Positions 1 to 8,465 of a DNA stretch of 39,044 bases are shown here, piece after piece. Position numbers and translations under genes: made by a program. The first letter of the stretch is position 1, and each line of letters begins with the position of its first letter. The notes under the pieces were generated by a model. The model saw nothing but the letters and a program-made list of their open reading frames with translations, was not told where the DNA came from and searched no databases. Source of the DNA: Lachnospiraceae bacterium (GTDB taxonomy: Bacteria; Bacillota; Clostridia; Lachnospirales; Lachnospiraceae); assembly GCA_021202235.1 (NCBI GenBank), contig JAJQDL010000084.1:394-39437 (forward strand), written 5' to 3'.

Positions 1-624
1 CACGACGCCGACTCCCCATCCGACCAGACCCACCTGACCGCCAGCCCCAGCCAGGACTTCGCCGCGGACACCCGCCACACCGGCGGCAAGACCTCTGTTC
101 CTTCCCGCGAGGAAGCCATTCAGGACGGCGAGAACATGCTCGGCCCCGGCAGTGGTGAGGAATATCTGGCCTCCATCCATTATGACGATGATCCGGAGAT
201 CGCGGCGGAGATGTACCGCAAGTTTGTCCGTATGACCGGAGGCACGCTGGCTGCGGATCTGGCCTGGTGCCAGAATCAGAATGAGAAGGGCAAGCGCCCC
301 TGCTATCAGTATTATCTGACGCTGGTGCCGCCCGGCGCCACCAGTGCGCACCACTCTGCGGAGCATCACTATGTCTTCCAGACCCTGACGAAGAGCAGCC
401 GTCCCTATACGGGCCGCGACTGGGATCTCTCCAATCAGCTGGCAAGCTACTGGGCCAACTTCATTAAAACCGGCGATCCCAACGGAGAAGGACTTCCTGA
501 ATGGACGCCCAACACGGCAGAGAGCCCGCAGGCCATGGATATTGACTATGATCTGCACATGATTGACGTTCCGGTTAACGATTTCGTCGCGCTTCTGGTT
601 CGTCACAATCGCAAACAGAGATAA
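1..624 (+). CDS. Type-B carboxylesterase, C-terminal part, truncated by window start
   Basis: ORF open from position 1; residues from about nt 100 on align with the two downstream esterases (EEYLASIHYDDDPE..., HHSAEHHYVFQTLTKSSRPYTGRDWDLSNQLASYWANFIKTGDPNGEGLPEWTP). Confidence 0.85.
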   Translation, partial: HDADSPSDQTHLTASPSQDFAADTRHTGGKTSVPSREEAIQDGENMLGPGSGEEYLASIHYDDDPEIAAEMYRKFVRMTGGTLAADLAWCQNQNEKGKRPCYQYYLTLVPPGATSAHHSAEHHYVFQTLTKSSRPYTGRDWDLSNQLASYWANFIKTGDPNGEGLPEWTPNTAESPQAMDIDYDLHMIDVPVNDFVALLVRHNRKQR

Positions 625-645
625 CTTTTCTTCCTCTTTTATAAC

Positions 646-673
646 GGTGCCCCCGCCGCCTGGCCCGGGCACC
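646..673 (+). terminator. Possible stem-loop terminator after esterase fragment
   Basis: GGTGCCC...GGGCACC inverted repeat just after the stop codon; weak T tract. Confidence 0.35.
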
Positions 674-865
674 ATTTCATCGGAAAACCATAAAGGTTTT
701 CTTATTTTTCATTCCCCCGGAAATCTAAATATAACTTTTCTTTATATCTCGAAAAATTTTTATATTTTCTTTATTATTTGTTTTGATTTATGATAAACAT
801 GCTGAGGCACCGGGCGTTCTTTGCCCTGTTCCGACGCCTTCATGAATGAAAGGAGAAGATCTGTC

Positions 866-2398
866 ATGGCATTATTACAAGTACAAACCAGGAGCGGACT
901 CGTAGAAGGTCTTCCGGCCTGGAATCAGGCGGTCACTGTCTTCCGCGGCATCCCTTATGCGGCGCCCCCCGTGGGCGACCTGCGCTGGAAGGCTCCGCAG
1001 CCGGTTGAGCCCTGGGAGGGCGTCCGCGGCTGCTATAAATTCCCTACCATCTCCTACCAGGAGCGCCGCGCCTCCGAGGGCGGCGGAGATATCATCGGCA
1101 ACGAATTCTACTGCCTGGACTGGCCGCGGGGAGAAGACTGCCTCTATCTGAACGTCTGGACTCCGGCAAAGAGTGCGGATGAGAAGCTTCCTGTCGGCGT
1201 GTATTTCCACGGCGGCGGCTATTCGCAGGGCTACGGCCATCTGAACTGCTACGACGGCGAAGGCTTCGCCAAGCGCGGCTGCATCACCGTCACGCTGAAT
1301 CACCGTCTCGGCATTTTCGGCTATCTGGCGCATCCGGAGCTGACCGCGGAGGATGAGCACCACACCTCCGGCAACTTCGGCGTCCTCGATCTCATCGCCG
1401 CTCTGGAGTGGGTGCGCGACAACATCGCCGCCTTCGGCGGAGATCCCGAAAAGGTCACCGTCTTCGGACAGTCCGGCGGCGGCATGAAGGTCATGACCAT
1501 GATTGCCTCCCCGCTGGCCAAAGGCCTAATCCGCGGCGGCATCATGCAGTCCTGCGGCGGCATCGACCGCACCCGCGGCGGCTGCTCCGATCTGGCGACG
1601 GCCGAGAAGCTGGGCGCACAGGTCCTGGCCGACATGGGATACTCCTCCATCGCCGAAGCGCGCGCCGCTTCCCAGGAAGAGCTTCTTGAGGGGACAAAGA
1701 AATTCATGAGTGCACATCCAGAGATCGACCGTATGATGATGTTCGCTCCCGTGACCGACGGATATGTATTCCCGGAGAGCTGGAACGATCTGTTCCTCTC
1801 CGGCCAGTACCCCGACATCCCCACGATGATCGGCTGCACGGCGGATGAGATGGAGATGAAGAACGCGACGCTTCCCACGGAGGAAGAGGCCCGCGCGAAG
1901 GCAGATTACCTGTTCGGCCCAGGCTACCAGGAAGCTTTCCTGAAGGCCATCCATTTCGGGGAGGACCCCGAGACGACGCTGCGCATGTTCCGCAAATATG
2001 TCAATATGACCGGCGGCACGCAGGCAGCGGCGGTCGCCTGGTGCGACAACCAGATCGCGCAGGGGAAGACACCCGCATACCGCTACTACCTGACGCTGGT
2101 TCCGCCCGCGGCGGAGAACGCGCACCACTCTGCCGAGCACCAGTATGTGTTCCAGACCCTGCCGAAGAGCAGCCGTCCCTACACCGGCCGCGACTGGGAT
2201 CTCTCCAATCAGCTGGCCGACTACTGGGCGAATTTCATCAAGTACGGCAATCCCAACGGTGAGAATGTCCCCGAGTGGACGCCTCACACCGCGGAGAGCC
2301 CCCTGGCCATGGACATCGACTACGATCTCCACATGTTCAAGGAGCCGGTCAATGACCTGGTGCAGATGATGACAGATTATGATCTGAAGAAGATCTGA
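866..2398 (+). CDS. Type-B carboxylesterase (PnbA-like)
   Basis: ATG at 866 after AAAGGAGAAG; VFRGIPYAAPPVGDLRW, EDCLYLNVWTP, VTVFGQSGGG nucleophile motif, HHSAEHQYVF His motif. Confidence 0.93.
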   Translation: MALLQVQTRSGLVEGLPAWNQAVTVFRGIPYAAPPVGDLRWKAPQPVEPWEGVRGCYKFPTISYQERRASEGGGDIIGNEFYCLDWPRGEDCLYLNVWTPAKSADEKLPVGVYFHGGGYSQGYGHLNCYDGEGFAKRGCITVTLNHRLGIFGYLAHPELTAEDEHHTSGNFGVLDLIAALEWVRDNIAAFGGDPEKVTVFGQSGGGMKVMTMIASPLAKGLIRGGIMQSCGGIDRTRGGCSDLATAEKLGAQVLADMGYSSIAEARAASQEELLEGTKKFMSAHPEIDRMMMFAPVTDGYVFPESWNDLFLSGQYPDIPTMIGCTADEMEMKNATLPTEEEARAKADYLFGPGYQEAFLKAIHFGEDPETTLRMFRKYVNMTGGTQAAAVAWCDNQIAQGKTPAYRYYLTLVPPAAENAHHSAEHQYVFQTLPKSSRPYTGRDWDLSNQLADYWANFIKYGNPNGENVPEWTPHTAESPLAMDIDYDLHMFKEPVNDLVQMMTDYDLKKI

Positions 2399-2433
2399 GG
2401 ATATCAACAAATCCCTACACGAAAGGAGAAGAC

Positions 2434-3960
2434 ATGGCACTCTTACAAGTCAGAACCGAGGGCGGCCTCGTTGAAGGGCTTCCCGGCTGGAATCAGGCCG
2501 TCAGCGTCTTCCGGGGCATCCCCTACGCGGCGCCCCCCGTGGGCGATCTCCGCTGGAAGGCTCCGCAGCCGGTCATTCCGTGGGAGGGCGTTCGCCCCGC
2601 CTACAAGTACGGCAACATTTCCTATCAGGCCCGCTATGCCTCCGAGGGCGGCGGCGATCTCATCGGCACCGAATTCTACTGCCTGGACTGGCCCCGGGAT
2701 GAGGACTGCCTGTACCTGAACGTCTGGACGCCGGCCAAGAGCGCCGACGAGAAGCTGCCCGTCGGCGTCTATCTGCACGGCGGCGGCTGGGCGCAGGGCT
2801 ACGGCCATCTGAACTGCTACGACGGCGAGGGCTTTGCCAAGAGAGGCTGCGTCCTCGTCACCGTCAACCACCGGCTTGGCGTCTTCGGCTATATGGCGCA
2901 TCCGGAGCTGACCGCAGAAGATGAACACCACACCTCCGGCAACTACGGCGTGCAGGATCTGATCGCTGCGTTGGCTTGGGTGAAACGCAACATCGCCGCG
3001 TTCGGCGGCGACCCCGATCAGGTCACCACCTTCGGGCAGTCCGGCGGCGGCGAGAAGTCGCGCAGCATGATTCTCTCTCCCCTGGCAAAAGGCCTGATTC
3101 AGGGAGCCATCATGCAGTCCGGCGGCGGCCTGGAGCGCACCCGCGGCGGCGGACGCCCTCTGGCGGCGGCCGAGCAGGAGGGGGTAAAGTTCCTGGAGTA
3201 CCTCGGCATCAAAGATATAGCGGAGGCCCGTCAGGTCCCGCAGGAGAAGCTGCTGGAAGCCTCCCGCGCTTTCCAGGATCCCGCCGCCCCGCCCATGTCC
3301 CAGTTCTCACCGAACATCGACGGATATGTGTTCCAGAAGCCCTGGGATGAGACCTGTCTCGCCGGAGATTATCCGGACATCCCCGTGATGATCGGCTGCA
3401 CGGCGCAGGAATTCGCCCGCAGAATTGATGCACTCCCTTCTCGTGAGCAGGCTCTGGCCGACGGAGAAAAGATCTTCGGCGGCGGCCACGGAGAAGAGTT
3501 CCTCGCGGCAATTCACTACGACGATGACCCGGGGACGGCTCTCGACATGTATCAGCATTCAATGGGTCTGACAGGACCGACGCAGGCACAGTGCGTAGCC
3601 TGGTGTGAGAATCAGGCGGCGCTGGGCAAGGCTCCCAGCTACCGCTACTATCTCACCATCGTCCCGCCCGGCGCCGACAGCGCGCATCACTCCGCCGAGC
3701 ATCACTACGTGTTCCAGACCCTGCCGAAGAGCAGCCGTCCCTACACCGGCCGCGACTGGGATCTTTCCAATCAGCTGGCCGACTACTGGGCCAACTTCAT
3801 CAAGACCGGCAATCCCAACGGCGAAGGGCTTCCTGAATGGACGCCTCACACCGCGGAGAGCCCTCTCGCGATGGACATTGATTACGATCCGCATATGTTC
3901 CAGGAGCCTGTCAACGACCTGGTTCAGATGATGATCCGCTATGATCTGAAGAAGCTGTAA
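2434..3960 (+). CDS. Type-B carboxylesterase (PnbA-like), tandem paralogue of preceding gene
   Basis: AAAGGAGAAG ribosome binding site; same motifs, TTFGQSGGGEKS; high similarity to 866..2398. Confidence 0.93.
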   Translation: MALLQVRTEGGLVEGLPGWNQAVSVFRGIPYAAPPVGDLRWKAPQPVIPWEGVRPAYKYGNISYQARYASEGGGDLIGTEFYCLDWPRDEDCLYLNVWTPAKSADEKLPVGVYLHGGGWAQGYGHLNCYDGEGFAKRGCVLVTVNHRLGVFGYMAHPELTAEDEHHTSGNYGVQDLIAALAWVKRNIAAFGGDPDQVTTFGQSGGGEKSRSMILSPLAKGLIQGAIMQSGGGLERTRGGGRPLAAAEQEGVKFLEYLGIKDIAEARQVPQEKLLEASRAFQDPAAPPMSQFSPNIDGYVFQKPWDETCLAGDYPDIPVMIGCTAQEFARRIDALPSREQALADGEKIFGGGHGEEFLAAIHYDDDPGTALDMYQHSMGLTGPTQAQCVAWCENQAALGKAPSYRYYLTIVPPGADSAHHSAEHHYVFQTLPKSSRPYTGRDWDLSNQLADYWANFIKTGNPNGEGLPEWTPHTAESPLAMDIDYDPHMFQEPVNDLVQMMIRYDLKKL

Positions 3961-4029
3961 GCCCTTTCGTATCATAAAGCGGTTCCCTGTTACCCTTAAA
4001 CCACCACTCTAAAACGAAGGAAAGGAGAA

Positions 4030-4063
4030 GCGCCGTCACGGCGGAAGAATCCACTGACGGCGC
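4030..4063 (+). promoter_or_regulatory. Stem-loop between Shine-Dalgarno and start codon of DASS carrier
   Basis: GCGCCGTCA (4030-4038) pairs perfectly with TGACGGCGC (4055-4063); SD-like AAAGGAGAAG at 4021-4030, ATG at 4074. Confidence 0.5.
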
Positions 4064-4073
4064 CAAAAAAAGT

Positions 4074-5351
4074 ATGAGTGCATTAACGATCACTGTCATC
4101 ATCACAGTCATCATGTCTCTGCTGTTCCTGGTGAACAAGTTCCCCTTTGGCCTGGTCACGCTGAGCTGTTGCGTGGCTCTGGCTGCCACAGGCGTGCTCT
4201 CCATCTCGGAGGCCTTCAGCGGATTCAGCAACCAGACCATCATCCTGGTCTCCTGTATGTTCTGCCTGAGCGCCGGCCTGCAGCGCACCAATCTGGCCTT
4301 CGCCCTGAAAGGCCTGCTGGGCAGCATGGGCGGCAAGCAGGATCTGGCGCTGGTCGCCGTCCTCTTCGCCATCTACTGGCTGATGCTGCTGGCCATGCCC
4401 GGCATCGTCGCCATGGCCATCATCATCACCTTCCTCGATGCGCTGCCCGAGACCGGTGAGGTCACTCCCTCCCGGGTCATCATGCCGCTGCTGATGTTCA
4501 ACGTCGTGTGGGAGGGCGTCGTCCCCATCGGCATGGGCGCCACCATCGACTTCACGACCAACGCCTATATGGAGAGCATCGTGGCGGAGGATCAGCTGCT
4601 GACCTTCCTGAACACCTTCTCCGTGCGTATCGTGCCCGGCCTCATCATGATCCCGATCTGCCTGTTCATCTGGAGACTCTTCCCCAAGAAGCAGCTGAAC
4701 CTGGACAACGTAGAAGCCAAGAAGATCGACAAGAGCGACCTGCCCGCCTGGAAGCAGTATCTGATCTATGGCTGCTTCATCCTGGTTATCCTGGTCATGA
4801 TCTTCAACTCCTACTTCGGCAGCCTGATGTATGTCATGCCCGCCATCTGTGTCGCCGTCCTCGGCTTCACAAAGACGTTGACTCCACATGAGATGATTAC
4901 TTCACTATTCTCTGACACGGTTCTGATGCTCGCCGGTATCATGGGCGTCACCGCGGCCCTGACGGCTTCCGGCGCCGCTGACCTCATCGGCAACCTGCTT
5001 CTGCAGCTGGTCAGCTGGACGGACAGCAGCTTCATGGTGCTGTGGATCACCACCCTGTTTACAGCAGTCATGACCACCTTCCTGTCCAACTCGGGCGTGA
5101 AGTCGGTGCTGACTCCCCTGGTCGCCTCTATGGCGGTCGCCGGAGGAATGAACGTCGCCGGTCTCGCAATCTGCGTCACCGCCGGTTCCGCACTTTCCTT
5201 CTGCTTCCCCACCGGTTCCACAACCTGCGCCCTGGCGTATGCCTCCGGCGAGTACAACCCCTTCAAGATCCTGCACATCACCATCCCGCTGCTTCTCGTG
5301 ATGACGCTGGTGATTGCCTTCATGGCCAACCTGCTGTTCCCGGTCTGGTAA
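4074..5351 (+). CDS. SLC13/DASS-like (ion transporter superfamily) anion permease
   Basis: Multi-TM ORF, two-fold repeat style sequence, LSNSGVKSVLTPLVASMAVAGG; full-length similarity with 12606..13886. Confidence 0.85.
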   Translation: MSALTITVIITVIMSLLFLVNKFPFGLVTLSCCVALAATGVLSISEAFSGFSNQTIILVSCMFCLSAGLQRTNLAFALKGLLGSMGGKQDLALVAVLFAIYWLMLLAMPGIVAMAIIITFLDALPETGEVTPSRVIMPLLMFNVVWEGVVPIGMGATIDFTTNAYMESIVAEDQLLTFLNTFSVRIVPGLIMIPICLFIWRLFPKKQLNLDNVEAKKIDKSDLPAWKQYLIYGCFILVILVMIFNSYFGSLMYVMPAICVAVLGFTKTLTPHEMITSLFSDTVLMLAGIMGVTAALTASGAADLIGNLLLQLVSWTDSSFMVLWITTLFTAVMTTFLSNSGVKSVLTPLVASMAVAGGMNVAGLAICVTAGSALSFCFPTGSTTCALAYASGEYNPFKILHITIPLLLVMTLVIAFMANLLFPVW

Positions 5352-5393
5352 GAGATTTCCTTTCAGAGATCATTTCCAGTCCGTTATCTCCTC

Positions 5394-5431
5394 AAAGAGG
5401 GCGCTGCCGCAACCGCGGTAGCGCCCTCTTT
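5394..5431. terminator. Bidirectional rho-independent terminator between convergent genes
   Basis: AAAGAGGGCGCT...AGCGCCCTCTTT 12-bp perfect stem with flanking A/T tract. Confidence 0.8.
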
Positions 5432-5511
5432 TCCATCCGTTTGCTTTTTTGCCCTCTGTCTTCCACAGCTTCTCTGTCTCACAGATCCGCTTGGCCAGAC
5501 GCCTGACAGAT

Positions 5512-6414
5512 TTATCGTTCCAGAGATCGGATATAGTCAATAAACATCTTTTTGTTGGTGTATCGCTCCGTGTCCTTCTTCCAGTACACATGAACCTCCG
5601 AGCGTCCCACCCACAGTTTCTTCCCCTCCTGCTCCGGGAGCGGGATCCTGCGGAAGCATTCGATATCCTGACAGAAATCTCCCGCAAGAAAGGCCATGGC
5701 GATGTTGTTGTAGACAAAATTCATCAGCCCTGTCATCTGCGGCATGACACCCACCACATTCATCTTGAGTCCATATTCCGCCAGCACGTCGCCCATCGAC
5801 GCCATCATCACACTGTGCCCGTCCCAAAAAACAATCGGATAACGGCAGAAATCCTCGAAGGATACATGTGTCTGGCTAGCCAGCGGATGATCCTTATGGC
5901 AGTACAGGCTGGGCTCCTGCACGCCCAGCAGCTGAGATTCGTAGCGCTCCTTCCAGTTCATCGGCATAATGCCATTCCCGGCCACCAGAAAGTCGACGAC
6001 ATCATCATCCAGATAGCTGGCCGGAACATAATTCGACGTCTCATGCGCGTACAGGACAGCTTCCGGATGCATCTTCTCGAAATCCCTGTAGATCCGGAAG
6101 AATAAATGCTCTCCCCCATAGGGCCGGAACCCCACCTTGAGCAGGTTCTGATTCTGCGAGATCCGCGGAATCTCCCTCTGCATCAGATTAAAACGCTTGA
6201 CAACAGCTTCCGCATGCTTCAACAGCAGCAATCCCTCCTCCGTCGGATAGACGCCCTTGCTCTTCCGATGAAACAGCTTGAAGCCGACCTCCTCCTCCAG
6301 TTCCGCCAGGGACGCTGACAGGGCCGGCTGAGAGATATAGAGCATCTTCGCTGCCAGAGAAATGTTCTGATACTGGCACACCTCGATAAAATACTGCATC
6401 TGTACGATCGTCAT
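5512..6414 (-). CDS. LysR family transcriptional regulator
   Basis: N-terminal wHTH MQYFIEVCQYQNISLAAKMLYISQPALSASLAELEEEVGFKLFHR; divergent from TRAP genes. Confidence 0.93.
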   Translation of the reverse strand: MTIVQMQYFIEVCQYQNISLAAKMLYISQPALSASLAELEEEVGFKLFHRKSKGVYPTEEGLLLLKHAEAVVKRFNLMQREIPRISQNQNLLKVGFRPYGGEHLFFRIYRDFEKMHPEAVLYAHETSNYVPASYLDDDVVDFLVAGNGIMPMNWKERYESQLLGVQEPSLYCHKDHPLASQTHVSFEDFCRYPIVFWDGHSVMMASMGDVLAEYGLKMNVVGVMPQMTGLMNFVYNNIAMAFLAGDFCQDIECFRRIPLPEQEGKKLWVGRSEVHVYWKKDTERYTNKKMFIDYIRSLER

Positions 6415-6627
6415 CTTCTGTTCGCCTCCTGCGTACGTCGGTGCCTTCTAATTATTATAGCCATCGCATAAAAGGTTGTCAAGCAATGCAAGATATGATG
6501 AGTTTTTGAACATTGACTGTTTCTTAATTTTCGATAAACTATTTATAAACTCTGAGTCTCAGACATCTGTCACTGTTCACGTCTCCGCGCCCTGCTGTGC
6601 GGAACAGCCAAGAAAAGAGGTTAGCAA

Positions 6628-7098
6628 ATGAAAGAAGAGAAGAAAGGCTTCCTTGCCAATCTGGAAGAGTATCTGATGCTGATTCCTCTCGCCATCGCCT
6701 GCGTTTTTACGCTGCTCGGATTCATCCTGCAATTCATTAACGCGGATACCGCGAGTGTCCTCAATCAGTACTCTTACTACGCCTATACCTGGATCGCCGC
6801 TCTGGCGTTTTCCTATTGTGCGCGGGAAGGCACACATCTGAGCGTCAACTTTGTGGAAAACAAATATCCGGAATCCATTCGAAATGCCTGGAAACTGTTC
6901 AACGAAATTATTGGCCTTATTATCTCCATCGCCATTTTCATCGGCAGCTTCATGGTTATATCAAGCGCCATGGGAGCCACCGGCGAGGAAGCCGTCACGC
7001 TTCCCCTGATGATCACTTACTTCGCACCCTTGGTCGGCTTCGGCCTCGGCACCGTACGCACCGTGCAGCACTTCATTGCGGAGAGGAGGACGAAATGA
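6628..7098 (+). CDS. TRAP transporter small permease (DctQ-like)
   Basis: 156 aa, four TM-like segments, directly overlapping DctM-like gene (ATGA). Confidence 0.85.
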   Translation: MKEEKKGFLANLEEYLMLIPLAIACVFTLLGFILQFINADTASVLNQYSYYAYTWIAALAFSYCAREGTHLSVNFVENKYPESIRNAWKLFNEIIGLIISIAIFIGSFMVISSAMGATGEEAVTLPLMITYFAPLVGFGLGTVRTVQHFIAERRTK

Positions 7099-8432
7099 CA
7101 CAAGCAACAGCGATTCTCATATTTTTTCTGATTTATCTGATCACCATGATGCTGGGCTTCACCCCCATGATTTTCTCCATGGGCGCCGCGGCTCTGGCTG
7201 TCCCGCTGTTCTTCAGCGGCATCTCCAGCTTCAGTGTGGCCGATATCGCCTCTGCCTTCATGACGGGCGCCTACGGCACCAACACCGGTATGACGATCAT
7301 CCTGTTCGTGCTCTCCGGCGATATCATGAGCAGCGGGAAGATCTCTGAGAAGATCTTCAACATCTTTGCCTATTTCCTTGGGAAGAGAAAAGGCTTCATG
7401 CCCATCCTCTGCATCCTGACTGCCATGTTCTACGGAGCCATCTCCGGTTCCGGTCCGGCCACCACCGCGGCAGTCGGCGCCATGTGCTTCCCGGTGCTGG
7501 TCTCCCTCGGCTATGACAAATTCTTCAGTGCAGCCATCCTGGTTGCGGCCGGCTGCCTCGGCGTCGTCATCCCGCCCAGCGTGCCGGTGACCGGCGTCTC
7601 CGCCCTGAGCGGCGGCCTGGATCTGGTGGTGCTGTACAAGCTGTCTGCCGTCGTCGTCGGCGTCATCTGCGGCCTGATGATGATCATCTACTGCTTCTTC
7701 TACTGCCTGCGCAACGGTAACGGCGACACTATGAAAATTAACGCCTGGGTCGACGATCTGCGTTCCCGCGGCTTCGGTGCCATCCTGAAGGACAGCATCT
7801 GGGCCATCCTGATGCCGGTCATCATCCTGGGAAGTATCTTCTCCGGACTGGCCGACACTGCACAGGCTGCCATGCTCTCACTGATCTACGCAATCATTGT
7901 CAGTGTATTCATCTACAAGTCCATCAAGCCCAGTGAGATCGTGCCGTTGATCATTAAGAGTCTGCGCGGCGGCGCCGGAATGCTTGTGCTGATCGCCTTC
8001 TCCACGGTCTTCAGCAATGCCCTGACCGCACTGGATGTCAGCACGCTGATCACAAACTTCGTAAACAACGCACAGATTCAGCCAGTGATCATCATTGTCA
8101 TCATTATCTTCTATCAGCTGTTCATGGGTATGGTCGGCGGCCCCGCCGGTGTCACGGTGGTTGTTCCTCTGACGTTCCCGATTATTCTGGCCACCGGCAT
8201 CGAGCCCTTCACGGCCGGCATCGCCATGGTGCTCATGCATGCCGCCGGTATGGTCACGCCTCCTGTCGGCCTCTGCCTGTTCGTCATGACCGGTATGGCC
8301 AAGTGCGACGTAACGGATCTGATTAAACCGCTGATTCCCTATGTCGTGATCATGGTGGCAATCGCCCTGGTCCTGGTTCTGTTCCCCGGCCTCTTCTCCG
8401 GCATCGTCGCCGGCGGCTACATCCCTTCGTAA
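7095..8432 (+). CDS. TRAP transporter large permease (DctM-like)
   Basis: ATGA overlap start at 7095; GAISGSGPATTAAVGAMCFPVL, AAGCLGVVIPPSVPV, HAAGMVTPPVGLCLFV motifs. Confidence 0.92.
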   Translation: MTQATAILIFFLIYLITMMLGFTPMIFSMGAAALAVPLFFSGISSFSVADIASAFMTGAYGTNTGMTIILFVLSGDIMSSGKISEKIFNIFAYFLGKRKGFMPILCILTAMFYGAISGSGPATTAAVGAMCFPVLVSLGYDKFFSAAILVAAGCLGVVIPPSVPVTGVSALSGGLDLVVLYKLSAVVVGVICGLMMIIYCFFYCLRNGNGDTMKINAWVDDLRSRGFGAILKDSIWAILMPVIILGSIFSGLADTAQAAMLSLIYAIIVSVFIYKSIKPSEIVPLIIKSLRGGAGMLVLIAFSTVFSNALTALDVSTLITNFVNNAQIQPVIIIVIIIFYQLFMGMVGGPAGVTVVVPLTFPIILATGIEPFTAGIAMVLMHAAGMVTPPVGLCLFVMTGMAKCDVTDLIKPLIPYVVIMVAIALVLVLFPGLFSGIVAGGYIPS

Positions 8433-8465
8433 GCCGGAACAAACAGCGTTCAGGAAGGAGAAGCT

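Noticed and set aside
824-866. Possible sigma-54 promoter before esterase 866..2398 (GGCACCGGGCGTTCTTTGCCC)
   Set aside because: GG to GC distance is 15 nt, not 10; also lacks TTGGCA core.
1526-2440. 304-aa minus-strand ORF opposite esterase
   Set aside because: Shadow ORF; similar shadows occur opposite the paralogous esterase.
4030-4063. Hairpin as intrinsic terminator between esterase and DASS gene
   Set aside because: Followed by CAAAAAAA rather than a T tract on the + strand, and the start codon follows within about 10 nt.
6816-7094. N-terminal extension of the DctM ORF (start 6816)
   Set aside because: Overlaps DctQ out of frame; ATG 7095 in an ATGA overlap gives the normal DctM N-terminus.
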